Made by a program: the position numbers and the translations under genes
In this document: in pieces, positions 17,276 through 25,980 of the stretch
How positions within the stretch are numbered: position 1 is the stretch's first letter
Layout of the letters: each line of letters begins with the position of its first letter
The notes under the pieces: generated by a model
The model's database searches: none
What the model was told of the DNA's origin: nothing
The model's input: the letters and a program-made list of their open reading frames with translations, nothing else
Source of the DNA: Pedobacter fastidiosus
GTDB lineage: Bacteria; Bacteroidota; Bacteroidia; Sphingobacteriales; Sphingobacteriaceae
NCBI RefSeq assembly: GCF_014306625.1
Contig: NZ_JACRYL010000005.1
Location: 161,132 to 225,131, forward strand
Direction: 5' to 3'
Length of the DNA stretch: 64,000 nt

Positions 17276-18967
17276 ATGAAAAAGGTTTTATTATTAATCT
17301 TAATTGCTTCAATGTTTATTGCATTGCCAGCAGTTAAAAGTTACGCTCTTGTAACTCAAGATACTACCGCCAAAGCACCAGATGATATTCAGTTTACAGA
17401 GGTAGGCTCTGCACAGGATAGCGCAGCAAATGGCGTAGTAAAAGATTCCGTTAAAAAGGATACAGTTAAGATGGCGGTATTAGCAAAGAGTAAAACTGCT
17501 GATTCTGAAAAATTAACCCTTTGGCAAACCTTTATAAAGGGGTTAATCTTTGGCTTTGCGGCCATATTAATGCCTTGTATTTTCCCTATGTTGCCTTTAA
17601 CAGTTAGTTTTTTTACCAAAAAGGCTGGCAGTAGAAGTAAGGCGATTGGACATGCCTTTATTTATGGAATCTCAATTATTATAATTTATGTTGCTTTAGG
17701 CATGCTTGTTACCATAGCGTTTGGTTCTGATGCATTAAATGCACTATCTACAAATGGAATATTTAATTCGTTTTTCTTTTTAATGCTGGTTGTTTTCGGA
17801 GCTTCTTTTTTAGGTGCTTTTGAAATTACTTTACCAAGTTCTTTTGTAAATAAAATTGATGCTAAATCAGATAAAGGTGGTTTAGTCGGCATATTTTTCA
17901 TGGCATTTAGTCTTGCATTAGTTTCTTTTTCTTGTACAGGACCACTTATTGGAACTTTATTGGTAGATGCTGCATCAAAAGGCGATCGCTTAGGGCCAGC
18001 AGTGGGGATGTTTGGATTTTCGTTTGCATTGGCAATTCCTTTTGCTTTGTTTGCCTTATTTCCTTCGCTATTAAAATCTTTGCCAAAATCTGGCGGTTGG
18101 TTAAATAGTGTAAAGGTTGTTCTTGGTTTTATAGAACTTGCCTTTGCCTTTAAATTTTTATCGAATGTAGATTTAGCTTATCATTGGAATTTATTAGATA
18201 GAGAAGTATTTTTAGCCATCTGGATTGCCATATTTGCTTTGATGGGCATGTATTTGCTTGGCAAACTTAAATTTTCTCACGATAGTGATTTACCGTTTTT
18301 ATCTGTTCCAAGAACATTTTTAGCCATATTGGTTTTTGCTTGGGTTATATATTTAATTCCAGGGATGTGGGGAGCACCATTAAAATCAATTAGTGCTTTC
18401 TTGCCTCCAACAGCAACACAAGATTTCGATCTTAATAACTTAACCGCGGCTCAACCATCATCAGGCTCAAAAACATCTATTAAAGAGAAAAAATACGCAG
18501 AAATTTTTCATCGCCTAACGCCTAAGGGATTTGATCCTTATTACGATTTTGAACAGGCAAAACAAGCGTCCAAAGAGTTAAAAAAACCAGTTTTGGTAGA
18601 TTTTACTGGATGGAATTGTGTAAACTGTAGAAAGATGGAAAACAACGTTTGGTCTAACCCTGAAGTGGCCAAAAGGTTAAGGGAGGATTTTGTGATGGCA
18701 GAACTCGTTGTAGATGATAAAACAGAATTACCAGAATCAGAACAATTTGTTTCTACCTTTAGCAAGAAAAAAATAACAACCATTGGCAAAAAATGGAGCG
18801 ATTTTCAAGCATCAACTTATAATAGCAATTCTCAGCCTCAATATGTAATTATTGATGCAGAAGGAAATGTTTTAGTACCGCCACAAGGCGCCGATTATAA
18901 TCCTGAAAATTATATTAAATTTTTAGATAGCGGAAAAGAGGCTTTCAAGAAACAAACAAATGAATAA
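17276..18967 (+). CDS. dsbD: Protein-disulfide reductase DsbD family (CcdA-like membrane domain plus thioredoxin)
   Basis: Carries electrons from cytoplasmic thioredoxin across the inner membrane to periplasmic thiol partners. The 563 residues comprise a signal peptide (about 1-25), a Thr/Lys/Asp-rich linker and a hydrophobic region of about eight helices. The region's Cys pair is Cys101 (LMPCIFPMLPLT) and Cys220 (SFSCTGPLIG). A periplasmic thioredoxin-like domain follows with FTGWNCVNCRKME (Cys448, Cys451). The N-terminal immunoglobulin-like alpha domain of classical DsbD is missing and is encoded separately at 16677. The last 8 bp overlap pfkA. Confidence 0.92.
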   Translation: MKKVLLLILIASMFIALPAVKSYALVTQDTTAKAPDDIQFTEVGSAQDSAANGVVKDSVKKDTVKMAVLAKSKTADSEKLTLWQTFIKGLIFGFAAILMPCIFPMLPLTVSFFTKKAGSRSKAIGHAFIYGISIIIIYVALGMLVTIAFGSDALNALSTNGIFNSFFFLMLVVFGASFLGAFEITLPSSFVNKIDAKSDKGGLVGIFFMAFSLALVSFSCTGPLIGTLLVDAASKGDRLGPAVGMFGFSFALAIPFALFALFPSLLKSLPKSGGWLNSVKVVLGFIELAFAFKFLSNVDLAYHWNLLDREVFLAIWIAIFALMGMYLLGKLKFSHDSDLPFLSVPRTFLAILVFAWVIYLIPGMWGAPLKSISAFLPPTATQDFDLNNLTAAQPSSGSKTSIKEKKYAEIFHRLTPKGFDPYYDFEQAKQASKELKKPVLVDFTGWNCVNCRKMENNVWSNPEVAKRLREDFVMAELVVDDKTELPESEQFVSTFSKKKITTIGKKWSDFQASTYNSNSQPQYVIIDAEGNVLVPPQGADYNPENYIKFLDSGKEAFKKQTNE

Positions 18968-19943
18968 GATAAAGAATATTGGTGTTTTAACCTCTGGTGG
19001 CGATTCGCCAGGCATGAACGCCGCAATTAGGGCTGTTGTAAGAGCCTCAATTTATTATGATATTGAAGTAACTGGTTTTCTTCGCGGATACGAAGGCTTA
19101 ATCAATAATGATTTCATCCCAATGGATCGTAAATCTGTAGCCAACATTATTCAGCGAGGCGGAACCATTTTAAAAACGGCTCGTAGCGAAGCTTTTAGAA
19201 CTGTTGAAGGTAGAAAAACAGCGTATAAAAACTTAAAGGATAGGAATATTGATGCCTTAGTGGTTATTGGTGGTGATGGAACTTTTACTGGAGCAAATGT
19301 ATTTTCAAAAGAGTTCGATTTTCCAATCGTTGGTCTACCAGGTACAATAGATAACGATCTTGCAGGCACCGATTTTACCATCGGATATGATTCTGCAATT
19401 AATACGGTAATTGATGCGGTAGATAGAATTAGAGATACGGCAGAATCTCATGATCGACTTTTTATTGTAGAAGTTATGGGTCGAGATTCTGGCCTTATTG
19501 CTTTAAGAAGTGGCATTGGAGTTGGCGCAGAGGCTATTCTTATTCCTGAAGCCAATATGGGTGTTGAAGATGTTTTGCACAAATTAGAACACAGTCGAAA
19601 AGATAAATCATCGAAAATTATTATAGTAGCTGAAGGTGATGATGCAGGTGGCGCTTTTAAAGTAGGTGAGATTTTACAGTCTAAATACCCACATTATGAT
19701 ACCAAAGTTTCGGTTTTGGGCCATATTCAGCGAGGCGGAAAACCAACCTGTATGGATCGTGTTTTGGCCAGCAGATTAGGTGTTTCGGCAGTGGAAGGAT
19801 TAATAAATGGCGAGAGTGGTGTAATGGCCGGTCAGGTAAATCGCGAAATGGTTTTTACACCATTCGATCACGCAATTAAGCACATTAATGCAGAACAAGT
19901 AAGCTCAACTTGGTTAAAATTGATTGATATTCTTTCTTTCTAA
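18960..19943 (+). CDS. pfkA: ATP-dependent 6-phosphofructokinase
   Basis: Phosphorylates fructose 6-phosphate to the 1,6-bisphosphate, the committing step of glycolysis. 327 residues with LTSGGDSPGMNAAIRAVVR, GGDGTFTGA (ATP site; Gly after GGDGT-x-type position supports ATP rather than PPi use), LPGTIDNDLAGTDFTIGYDSA with the catalytic Asp, VEVMGRDSG and GHIQRGGKPTCMDRVLASR. Group A length. It overlaps the end of dsbD by 8 bp (ATGAATAA), so the two are probably cotranscribed although functionally unrelated. Confidence 0.96.
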   Translation: MNKIKNIGVLTSGGDSPGMNAAIRAVVRASIYYDIEVTGFLRGYEGLINNDFIPMDRKSVANIIQRGGTILKTARSEAFRTVEGRKTAYKNLKDRNIDALVVIGGDGTFTGANVFSKEFDFPIVGLPGTIDNDLAGTDFTIGYDSAINTVIDAVDRIRDTAESHDRLFIVEVMGRDSGLIALRSGIGVGAEAILIPEANMGVEDVLHKLEHSRKDKSSKIIIVAEGDDAGGAFKVGEILQSKYPHYDTKVSVLGHIQRGGKPTCMDRVLASRLGVSAVEGLINGESGVMAGQVNREMVFTPFDHAIKHINAEQVSSTWLKLIDILSF

Positions 19944-19952
19944 ATAAAATAA

Positions 19953-19985
19953 TCGGATGAATAATGAAAACTTATTCATCCGATC
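19953..19985. terminator. Bidirectional terminator between pfkA and YbjQ gene
   Basis: Perfect 13-bp stem, ATCGGATGAATAA (19953-19965) and TTATTCATCCGAT (19973-19985), in a convergent gap. AT-rich sequence flanks both sides. Confidence 0.7.
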
Positions 19986-19993
19986 AATATTAT

Positions 19994-20320
19994 CTACAAA
20001 TCTTCTATAATTACAGCAGTTCCATTGGCGCTAACCATCAGCATGCTTCCGCCACTGCCAACAGTTTCATAATCTAAATCTACACCAACAATTGCATTAG
20101 CACCTAAAGCAGCCGCGTATTGTTGCATCTCATTTACGGCGGTATCTTTTCCCTCTCTTAAAACACGTTCGTAAGAGCTCGATCTTCCTCCAACAATATC
20201 TGTAATGCCGGCAAATAAATCTTTAAAAATATTTGCACCAATAATCGTTTCTCCAGTTACCAGGCCAATGTATTTTACTATTTTTTTGCCCTCTAAAGTA
20301 GGCGTTGTGGTTACTAACAT
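19994..20320 (-). CDS. YbjQ family protein (DUF74)
   Basis: 108-residue YbjQ/DUF74 protein, labelled a putative heavy-metal-binding family. It has the typical [49 protein letters not shown] start and [18 protein letters not shown] core. The family forms small oligomers; function is unproven. It is monocistronic and converges on pfkA. Upstream is the large palindromic element at 20384-20493. Confidence 0.9.
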   Translation of the reverse strand: MLVTTTPTLEGKKIVKYIGLVTGETIIGANIFKDLFAGITDIVGGRSSSYERVLREGKDTAVNEMQQYAAALGANAIVGVDLDYETVGSGGSMLMVSANGTAVIIEDL

Positions 20321-20383
20321 AGTTTTAGTTTTTTATAATTAGAACTGTTTTTTTATAAAATGTTACATAGTTTTTAGAAAAGC

Positions 20384-20493
20384 AAGGTTCGGTTTTTCAT
20401 CGGAATATTAAGCCCTGACAGACAGCGTTATCTCGATAAATTCTAATGAAAAATTAGAATTTTTAATCGAGATAACGCTGTCTGTCAGGTTTA
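20384..20493 (+). repeat. Dispersed element, copy A, with 76-nt hairpin
   Basis: The 309-bp gap 20321-20629 between divergent genes holds this element. It starts with GGTTCGGTTTTTCAT and ends TCAGGTTTA, as in copies at 41811, 46521, 57207 and 58891. Its centre, 20414-20489, is a near-perfect hairpin: 24 bp paired from CCTGACAGACAGCG to CGCTGTCTGTCAGG, then a 3-nt bulge and 10 more pairs around loop GAAAA. No ORF is supported. Confidence 0.8.
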
Positions 20494-20629
20494 TTTTAAT
20501 CCCTAAACTGCACCTATTTTCGGCCTCCTAGCATCATTAAATACAAATCTGCTAACCCAAGGGTTCTTCAATCAAAAATAAATTTATGCAATCTTAATCG
20601 CTTTTGCATCAGTAAATAAAACCACTGTT

Positions 20630-23600
20630 ATGATATTTCGCAAAACGCTAACCATCCTTCCCCTATTGTTATTTGCTATTTTTGTAAAAGCCCAAATGCC
20701 TGTACTTAAAGTTCAGCAGGCAAATACCGAAGAACAAAAACAAGCTGTTAAGCTAAATAAACTTAGCATCGATGTTCAAATTACGGGCAACATTGCCACC
20801 ACGGTAATGACGATGACCTTTTACAACAGCAGTAATCGGATATTGGAAGGCGAACTCACTTTTCCTATGCCCGAGGGTGTGAGCATAAGTCGGTATGCTT
20901 TAGATATTAACGGTAAAATGCGAGAAGCTGTTCCGGTAGAAAAGGCAAAGGCAACCGAAGTTTTCGAAAGTATCGAGCGTCGCCGTGTAGATCCGGGTTT
21001 GTTAGAAAAGGTAGAAGGGAATAACTTCAGAACAAGAATTTATCCATTGCCAGCAAACGGAAGCCGAACCATAATTGTGGGTTACGAAGAAGAGTTAGGT
21101 TTTAATAGCGGAAAAGCATTGAGCTATCACTTGCCTTTAGATTATAATCAAGCAATCGAGAAATTTTCTTTAAAGACTACTGTTTTCGAAAGCGTTATAA
21201 AACCTGAATTGGGAGAACAGCCCGATGGCAGTTTCGATTTAAAGGCAAGTGGAAATACTTACGTTGCAGAAATTAATAAAACCAATTATCAGCCTAAAAA
21301 CGGCTTAACCATTAATCTGCCAAAGCGGAATGATTTGCCAGAAGTTCAAATGCAAAAAGCTTCTAACGGATATTATTTCTTGGTTAATGTTTTTCCAAAG
21401 GTTCAAAGTCGCCCGAGGCAATGGGCAAATCAAATTGGCCTAATCTGGGATGCATCTTTAAGTGGATTGCAACGGGATACGAAAAAGGAATTGGCACTTT
21501 TAGATTTGATAATCAAACAAAAACAAAACCTAACCATTCAATTGGGTTTAGTGAATAATGGTTTTAAAAACGCTGGAACGTTTATCATTTCTAATGGAAA
21601 TTGGGATGTTTTAAAAGAAAAACTGAATAAAATTACATACGATGGAGGAACAAACTTCAGCGCCATTAATGTTAAATCCTTACAAGCTGAAGAATATATT
21701 TTCTTTAGCGATGGACTTTCTACGTTTGGCAAAAACACCGTTAACTTAAATAAACCAGTTCATTGTGTAAATACTGCTCCAAAAGCCGATTATAGCACTT
21801 TGAAATTCATCAGCCTAAAAACCGGGGGACAATTTGTGAACTTAAATTCAACATCAGTTGATGATGGTTTTAAACAATTGAGTCAGGAGAACCTACAATT
21901 TCTTGGCATAAAAAACGGAGTTGATGTTCGCCAAACTTATCCATTGATGCATGTAAACGTAAATGGACATTTGTCTGTTGCGGGAATTATGAATGGCTTA
22001 AATACCGAATTTATTTTACAGTTTGGTTACGGTACAACCGTTGTTTCAGAGCAAACGATTCGCTTAAATGCAACCGAACACGTACTAAGTAGTATTGATG
22101 TAAGCAGAGTTTGGGCGCAAAAGAAAATTGCCGAAATGGATATTCAGTACGAGGCAAACAAAGATGATATCAGCGTTCTTAGCAAACAATTTGGAATTGT
22201 TACCCGCAATACCAGCCTAATTGTTTTAGAAAATTTGGATGATTATTTGCGTTATGATATTACGCCGCCTGTAGAATTAAGACCAGCTTACGAAGCTGTT
22301 TTAAAACAACGTAGAATCGATATTCAAGAACGTAAAACAGATTTGATTAACGCTGCAGTTGCCATGACAAAAGAGTTGAAAACCTGGTGGAATACCGATT
22401 TTTATTACAAAGAACCAGCAAAAGGGAAAGAACAATATCCAACGCCAGAAAATGTTGTTGTTGCGGATCAAACTAGAACTGCTCAAGGTAGTTCACAAAT
22501 ATCACGCTCAGCACCACAAGCAAGTCCGGCCGCTCCACCCAGAATCCAAGCAGACAAAGCAGCAGAACCTCCAACTGTTGAAAGGCTTAGAGAATCAGAA
22601 CAAAAAAATGCGTTAAGTGAAGTGGTGATTGTTGGATATGCTACACAGCAAAAAAGAATGTCTACAGGTTCAGTTACTACTATTAGGTCACAAGAATTAG
22701 CTTCGGCACCTGTTGCCAATGTAGAACAAGCACTGCAGGGAAAAGTTGCTGGCATTAATATTCAACAAAGCGCAGTAAGGCCAACGGAAACGCAACCAAC
22801 AATTGTTATTCCCGAATTTAAAAGCGATAAGGATTATATGAAAAACTTGATTGGTAAACCTGATAGCGCCTATCAAGCTTATTTAAAAATGCGTCCGAAT
22901 TACATTAGTACACCAATGTTTTATTTCGATGTAGCCAATTGGTTTTATCAGCAAAAGGATAGTGTTAGGGCTTTAACCATTTTGAGTAACATTGCCGACC
23001 TCGATTTAGAAAATGCCGATTTATATAAAACCCTTGCCTATAAATTAAAGCAAACCGGAAATTATAGTGAAGAGATTTTTATCACCCAAAAAGTTTTACA
23101 ATGGCGACCAATGGATGCTCAAAGCTACCGTGATTATGCTTTGGCGCTAGCTGATGCTGGTCAATATCAAAAAGCTTTGGATAATTTGTATAAGGTTTTA
23201 ACACAAAGTTATAATTCGCAAACTACAGATCGCGACCAGGGAATTGAAGAAATTATTATTTCTGAGATTAATAACTTGATTGCCAAACATGGCGATAAAT
23301 TAAGCATTAGAGGGGTTGATAAAAGATTGATTCAGCCTTTACCTGTTGATGTTCGCGTGGTTTTAAACTGGAATAAAAACGATACTGATATCGATTTATG
23401 GCTTACAGACCCTACGGGTGAAAAAGGTTATTATGGAAATGCAAAAACAAAAATTGGCGGAAGAATTAGTTATGATTTTACTGCTGGATATGGACCAGAG
23501 CAGTTTATGATTAAAAAAGCCGTTAAAGGAAAATATAAAATCGAAGTTAATTATTTTGGTGATAGACAAATCAACATCAGCGGGCCAACAACTGTTACCG

Positions 23601-23710
23601 CAGAAATCTATACTCGTTATGCTACAGGAAAAGAGCAACGAAAAGTAATTGTTTTACCAATGGCTGCGGATAATAAAAACGGAAATCTGGTTGGAGAGTT
23701 TAATTTTTAA
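20630..23710 (+). CDS. VIT/VWA-domain exported protein with TonB-plug-like segment and DUF2135-like C-terminus
   Basis: 1026 residues with a signal peptide (about 1-22). Domains in order: VIT (about 30-155, with ELTFPMPEGVSISRYALDING); a von Willebrand A-like domain (about 260-400) keeping the metal site parts DASLS, GGTNFS and FFSDG; a Pro/Ala-rich linker; and a segment at about 660-715 that reads like the plug of SusC-type receptors (SEVVIVGYATQQKR and LQGKVAGINIQ). A TPR-like helical region follows (about 770-880), then a beta domain from about 908 (VVLNWNKNDTDIDLWLTDPTGE) like DUF2135/YfaP. No receptor barrel follows the plug. Function is unknown; an envelope assembly or adhesion role is a guess. 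Monocistronic. Confidence 0.8.
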   Translation: MIFRKTLTILPLLLFAIFVKAQMPVLKVQQANTEEQKQAVKLNKLSIDVQITGNIATTVMTMTFYNSSNRILEGELTFPMPEGVSISRYALDINGKMREAVPVEKAKATEVFESIERRRVDPGLLEKVEGNNFRTRIYPLPANGSRTIIVGYEEELGFNSGKALSYHLPLDYNQAIEKFSLKTTVFESVIKPELGEQPDGSFDLKASGNTYVAEINKTNYQPKNGLTINLPKRNDLPEVQMQKASNGYYFLVNVFPKVQSRPRQWANQIGLIWDASLSGLQRDTKKELALLDLIIKQKQNLTIQLGLVNNGFKNAGTFIISNGNWDVLKEKLNKITYDGGTNFSAINVKSLQAEEYIFFSDGLSTFGKNTVNLNKPVHCVNTAPKADYSTLKFISLKTGGQFVNLNSTSVDDGFKQLSQENLQFLGIKNGVDVRQTYPLMHVNVNGHLSVAGIMNGLNTEFILQFGYGTTVVSEQTIRLNATEHVLSSIDVSRVWAQKKIAEMDIQYEANKDDISVLSKQFGIVTRNTSLIVLENLDDYLRYDITPPVELRPAYEAVLKQRRIDIQERKTDLINAAVAMTKELKTWWNTDFYYKEPAKGKEQYPTPENVVVADQTRTAQGSSQISRSAPQASPAAPPRIQADKAAEPPTVERLRESEQKNALSEVVIVGYATQQKRMSTGSVTTIRSQELASAPVANVEQALQGKVAGINIQQSAVRPTETQPTIVIPEFKSDKDYMKNLIGKPDSAYQAYLKMRPNYISTPMFYFDVANWFYQQKDSVRALTILSNIADLDLENADLYKTLAYKLKQTGNYSEEIFITQKVLQWRPMDAQSYRDYALALADAGQYQKALDNLYKVLTQSYNSQTTDRDQGIEEIIISEINNLIAKHGDKLSIRGVDKRLIQPLPVDVRVVLNWNKNDTDIDLWLTDPTGEKGYYGNAKTKIGGRISYDFTAGYGPEQFMIKKAVKGKYKIEVNYFGDRQINISGPTTVTAEIYTRYATGKEQRKVIVLPMAADNKNGNLVGEFNF

Positions 23711-23745
23711 TTAGATGATTATAACGATTTGAGGTTAGTATAAAT

Positions 23746-23880
23746 GGTTCGTGGAGACACGAACCATGGGTATCGTTTTAGTTTAGACAATTCTTATAGC
23801 AATGCGCAAAAAAAAGTTGTCCAAGTTTTAAAATTAAATTCGCAATACATCCTCTGCCTCGGTTCGTGTCTCCACGAATC
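23746..23880. repeat. Inverted pair of 20-bp palindromes
   Basis: The gap 23711-24051 carries no gene. Within it, GGTTCGTG-GAGA-CACGAACC (23746-23765) is an 8-bp stem-loop, and its inverse with one change lies at 23861-23880. Each arm is itself a hairpin and the two arms can also pair with each other across 95 bp. Confidence 0.65.
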
Positions 23881-23948
23881 GAAAGAATCACATAGTTAAC
23901 GGTTCGTGCTTACACAACTATGGCTAACCCTCAATACATTTAAATTAT

Positions 23949-24035
23949 CGTCATTTCGACCGTAGTGGAGAAATCTTTTAAAGAAGACTCGGTTAAAAGA
24001 TCTCTCCACTGCGTTGCACTCTGGTCGAGATGACG
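23949..24035. repeat. Palindromic CGTCATTTCGACC-type intergenic repeat
   Basis: Terminal arms CGTCATTTCGACC (23949-23961) and GGTCGAGATGACG (24023-24035) differ by one base pair. Inner arms around GTGGAGA and TCTCCAC extend the pairing to nearly the whole 87 bp. This repeat type is familiar from many Bacteroidota genomes (from memory). It ends 17 bp from the nucleotidase stop codon. Confidence 0.8.
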
Positions 24036-24051
24036 GTTTAACTTCCAAATA

Positions 24052-24573
24052 CTACAGCAATAAACCTGCAATCTCTTCCCAACTATTTACCCTTTCGTAT
24101 TCTGTAATTAGAAGATTGTGTGGCGAAGTATATAAAAGAGGTCGACCTTTAAAATTTACGAAGTTTTTAATTCTGTCGTCAATGAGTACATCAACTTCAA
24201 CAATTTTATTTCCGCAGAACATAATGTGTTGCCAATCGATAAAAGGAAAATGGTCCGCTAGCCAATCGTATTTATCAACCAAAGAATTTCTAAATTCCAT
24301 TGCTGCGGAAACGATGTAAACATCATATTTTTCTTGCAATGCCTTTATTACACGCTGACTATCTTGAACCACTTCTAAATCGCGAAAAAAGCCCTGTTCG
24401 TTGATGTACTCAAGCCATTTTTGGTTAACATCTTGAGGGATTTGTTTAAAAACTTCGTTTCCGGCTTCAATGGCCAAATCGAGTGGGGTACCAAAATCTC
24501 GGTTGTAAAGTTTAAGAAATTTAGGGATTACATCAGCAATCACCTCGTCCATATCAATCGCAATTCTTTCCAT
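24052..24573 (-). CDS. 5'(3')-deoxyribonucleotidase (HAD family, NT5C type)
   Basis: 173-residue HAD phosphatase of the 5' nucleotidase, deoxy C type. The nucleophile motif is at the very N-terminus (IAIDMDEVIAD, first Asp nucleophile and second Asp acid/base). VYIVSAAME gives the motif II serine/threonine position and DVLIDDRIKNF the acidic motif IV. Such enzymes remove phosphate from deoxynucleoside monophosphates and help control dNTP pools. The protein is cytoplasmic. It reads alone and is divergent from rpsP. Confidence 0.88.
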   Translation of the reverse strand: MERIAIDMDEVIADVIPKFLKLYNRDFGTPLDLAIEAGNEVFKQIPQDVNQKWLEYINEQGFFRDLEVVQDSQRVIKALQEKYDVYIVSAAMEFRNSLVDKYDWLADHFPFIDWQHIMFCGNKIVEVDVLIDDRIKNFVNFKGRPLLYTSPHNLLITEYERVNSWEEIAGLLL

Positions 24574-24653
24574 TTTGTATCAGCAAATATTAAGGCGCAA
24601 ATATCCTTAAAACAAAGAAATTAAACTATGTTTTTAATTTACAGTATTTTAGT

Positions 24654-24661
24654 TATCTTTG
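24654..24661 (+). promoter_or_regulatory. -7 box of the rpsP promoter
   Basis: TATCTTTG matches TAnnTTTG. Transcription should begin near 24665, giving a leader of about 50 nt before rpsP. Confidence 0.65.
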
Positions 24662-24665
24662 CAGC

Positions 24666-24686
24666 CCCGCAGCACGAAGCTCCGGG
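24666..24686 (+). promoter_or_regulatory. Structured leader hairpin of rpsP
   Basis: CCCG (24666-24669) pairs with CGGG (24683-24686), AGC (24671-24673) with GCT (24679-24681), with a symmetric C-C mismatch and ACGAA loop. It begins almost at the predicted transcript start in otherwise AT-rich DNA, so a ribosomal-protein leader that senses S16 is possible. Confidence 0.45.
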
Positions 24687-24717
24687 AACTATGTTGAATA
24701 CATAAATACAAAAGAAA

Positions 24718-25290
24718 ATGGCAACTAAAATCAGATTGCAAAGATTCGGTAAAAAAGGGAAACCTTTTTTCCACGTTGTGGTAGCGGATTCTCGCTCTCC
24801 ACGTGATGGTAAATTTATTGAGCGTTTAGGTTCTTACAACCCAAACACCAATCCTGCAACCATCGAAATTAACTTCGAAAAAACTTTAGCTTGGGTAAAC
24901 AGTGGTGCACAACCAACTGATACAGCTCGTGCGATTCTATCTTACAAAGGTGTTTTATACAAAAAACACTTAGAAGGTGGTGTTAAAAAAGGTGCTTTAA
25001 CTCAAGAACAAGCAGATGAGAAATTCACAGCTTGGTTAGAAGGTAAAGCTGGTAAAATCTCTGGTAAAACAGAAGGTTTAGCTACTTCTAAAGCTGATGT
25101 GCGTAAAGCAGCATTAGTGGCAGAGGCTAAGAAAAAAGAAGATAGAGCAGCAGCTATCGCAGCTAAAAATGCACCAGTTGCAGAAGAGGTTGTTGAAGAA
25201 GAAGTTACTGAAGAAGCACCAGCTGTTGAGGCTGAAGCAACTGAAGAAGCTCCTGCAGCAGAAGCTACTAAAGAAGAAGGCGCAGAATAA
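24718..25290 (+). CDS. rpsP: 30S ribosomal protein S16
   Basis: Small-subunit protein needed for 30S assembly. The first 80-85 residues are the S16 domain ([40 protein letters not shown]...). The protein is 190 residues long, about twice the usual bacterial length, because of a Lys/Ala then Glu/Ala-rich tail (repeated [16 protein letters not shown]), a tail commonly seen in Bacteroidota S16. The start has an A-rich upstream region (ACAAAAGAAA) and no Shine-Dalgarno, as usual in the phylum. First gene of the rpsP-rimM-trmD-rplS cluster; a hairpin follows at 25314-25346. Confidence 0.97.
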   Translation: MATKIRLQRFGKKGKPFFHVVVADSRSPRDGKFIERLGSYNPNTNPATIEINFEKTLAWVNSGAQPTDTARAILSYKGVLYKKHLEGGVKKGALTQEQADEKFTAWLEGKAGKISGKTEGLATSKADVRKAALVAEAKKKEDRAAAIAAKNAPVAEEVVEEEVTEEAPAVEAEATEEAPAAEATKEEGAE

Positions 25291-25313
25291 TTTATTTTAT
25301 TTTGTTGCTCAGA

Positions 25314-25346
25314 AAATAGCGTTCCGGATTATTCGGAACGCTATTT
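25314..25346 (+). terminator. Terminator-like hairpin after rpsP
   Basis: Perfect 13-bp stem AAATAGCGTTCCG (25314-25326) and CGGAACGCTATTT (25334-25346), loop GATTATT. The T run is weak (CTATTT), so partial read-through into rimM is likely. A second small stem, GCCCCTTTAGGGG, lies at 25372-25384, only 11 bp before the rimM ATG. Confidence 0.7.
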
Positions 25347-25395
25347 CTATTTAAAGGAGAATTTAATAAAAGCCCCTTTAGGGGTTTGGGGTGAT

Positions 25396-25920
25396 ATGAA
25401 ACACGAAGAAGCATTTTATATAGGTTACGTTACCAAAACGAGAGGTTTAAAAGGCGAAGTACAGATATTTTTCGAATTCGATGAATACGAAAAACTGTTG
25501 TTTGATGTAGTTTTTGCAGACATGAACGGCAAGCTTGTTCCCTATTTTGTGGCTTCTGCAAAACTTCAGGTTAATAAAACCGGTTACTTCAATTTTGATG
25601 ATGTTGATCATATTGATAAGGCACAGCCATTATTGAAGAAAAAATTATATCTACCCATTGCGCTCATGCCAGAACGTGGTGAAGATGAATTCTTTTATAC
25701 AGATCTTAAAGGTTTTACAGCCGTTGATGAAACGCTTGGCGAACTAGGCGAAATTTTAGAAGTAAACGAATATCCGCAACAATTTGTGGCTACTGTTTTG
25801 TACAAAGAAACAGAAATCCTTTTCCCTTTAAATGAGGATTTTATCGTAGAAATTGATGATGAGGGCAAGATTTTGACGCTGAGTTTGCCCGAAGGATTGT
25901 TGGATATTTACCTGTCATAA
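25396..25920 (+). CDS. rimM: Ribosome maturation factor RimM
   Basis: 174-residue 16S rRNA-processing factor that binds S19 and assists assembly of the 30S head. N-terminal RimM domain: FYIGYVTKTRGLKGEVQIFFEFD. C-terminal PRC-like barrel: DEFFYTDLKGFTAVDETLGELGEILEV...FPLNEDFIVEIDDEGKILTLSLPEGLLDIY, the usual family ending. Its position between rpsP and trmD is the conserved order. The upstream region has two hairpins and no clear Shine-Dalgarno. Confidence 0.96.
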   Translation: MKHEEAFYIGYVTKTRGLKGEVQIFFEFDEYEKLLFDVVFADMNGKLVPYFVASAKLQVNKTGYFNFDDVDHIDKAQPLLKKKLYLPIALMPERGEDEFFYTDLKGFTAVDETLGELGEILEVNEYPQQFVATVLYKETEILFPLNEDFIVEIDDEGKILTLSLPEGLLDIYLS

Positions 25921-25980
25921 TTGATTTGAAATAAGTAAATAAAAATTGTTAATTTAGATTTCATTCTAACCAAAATTAAC

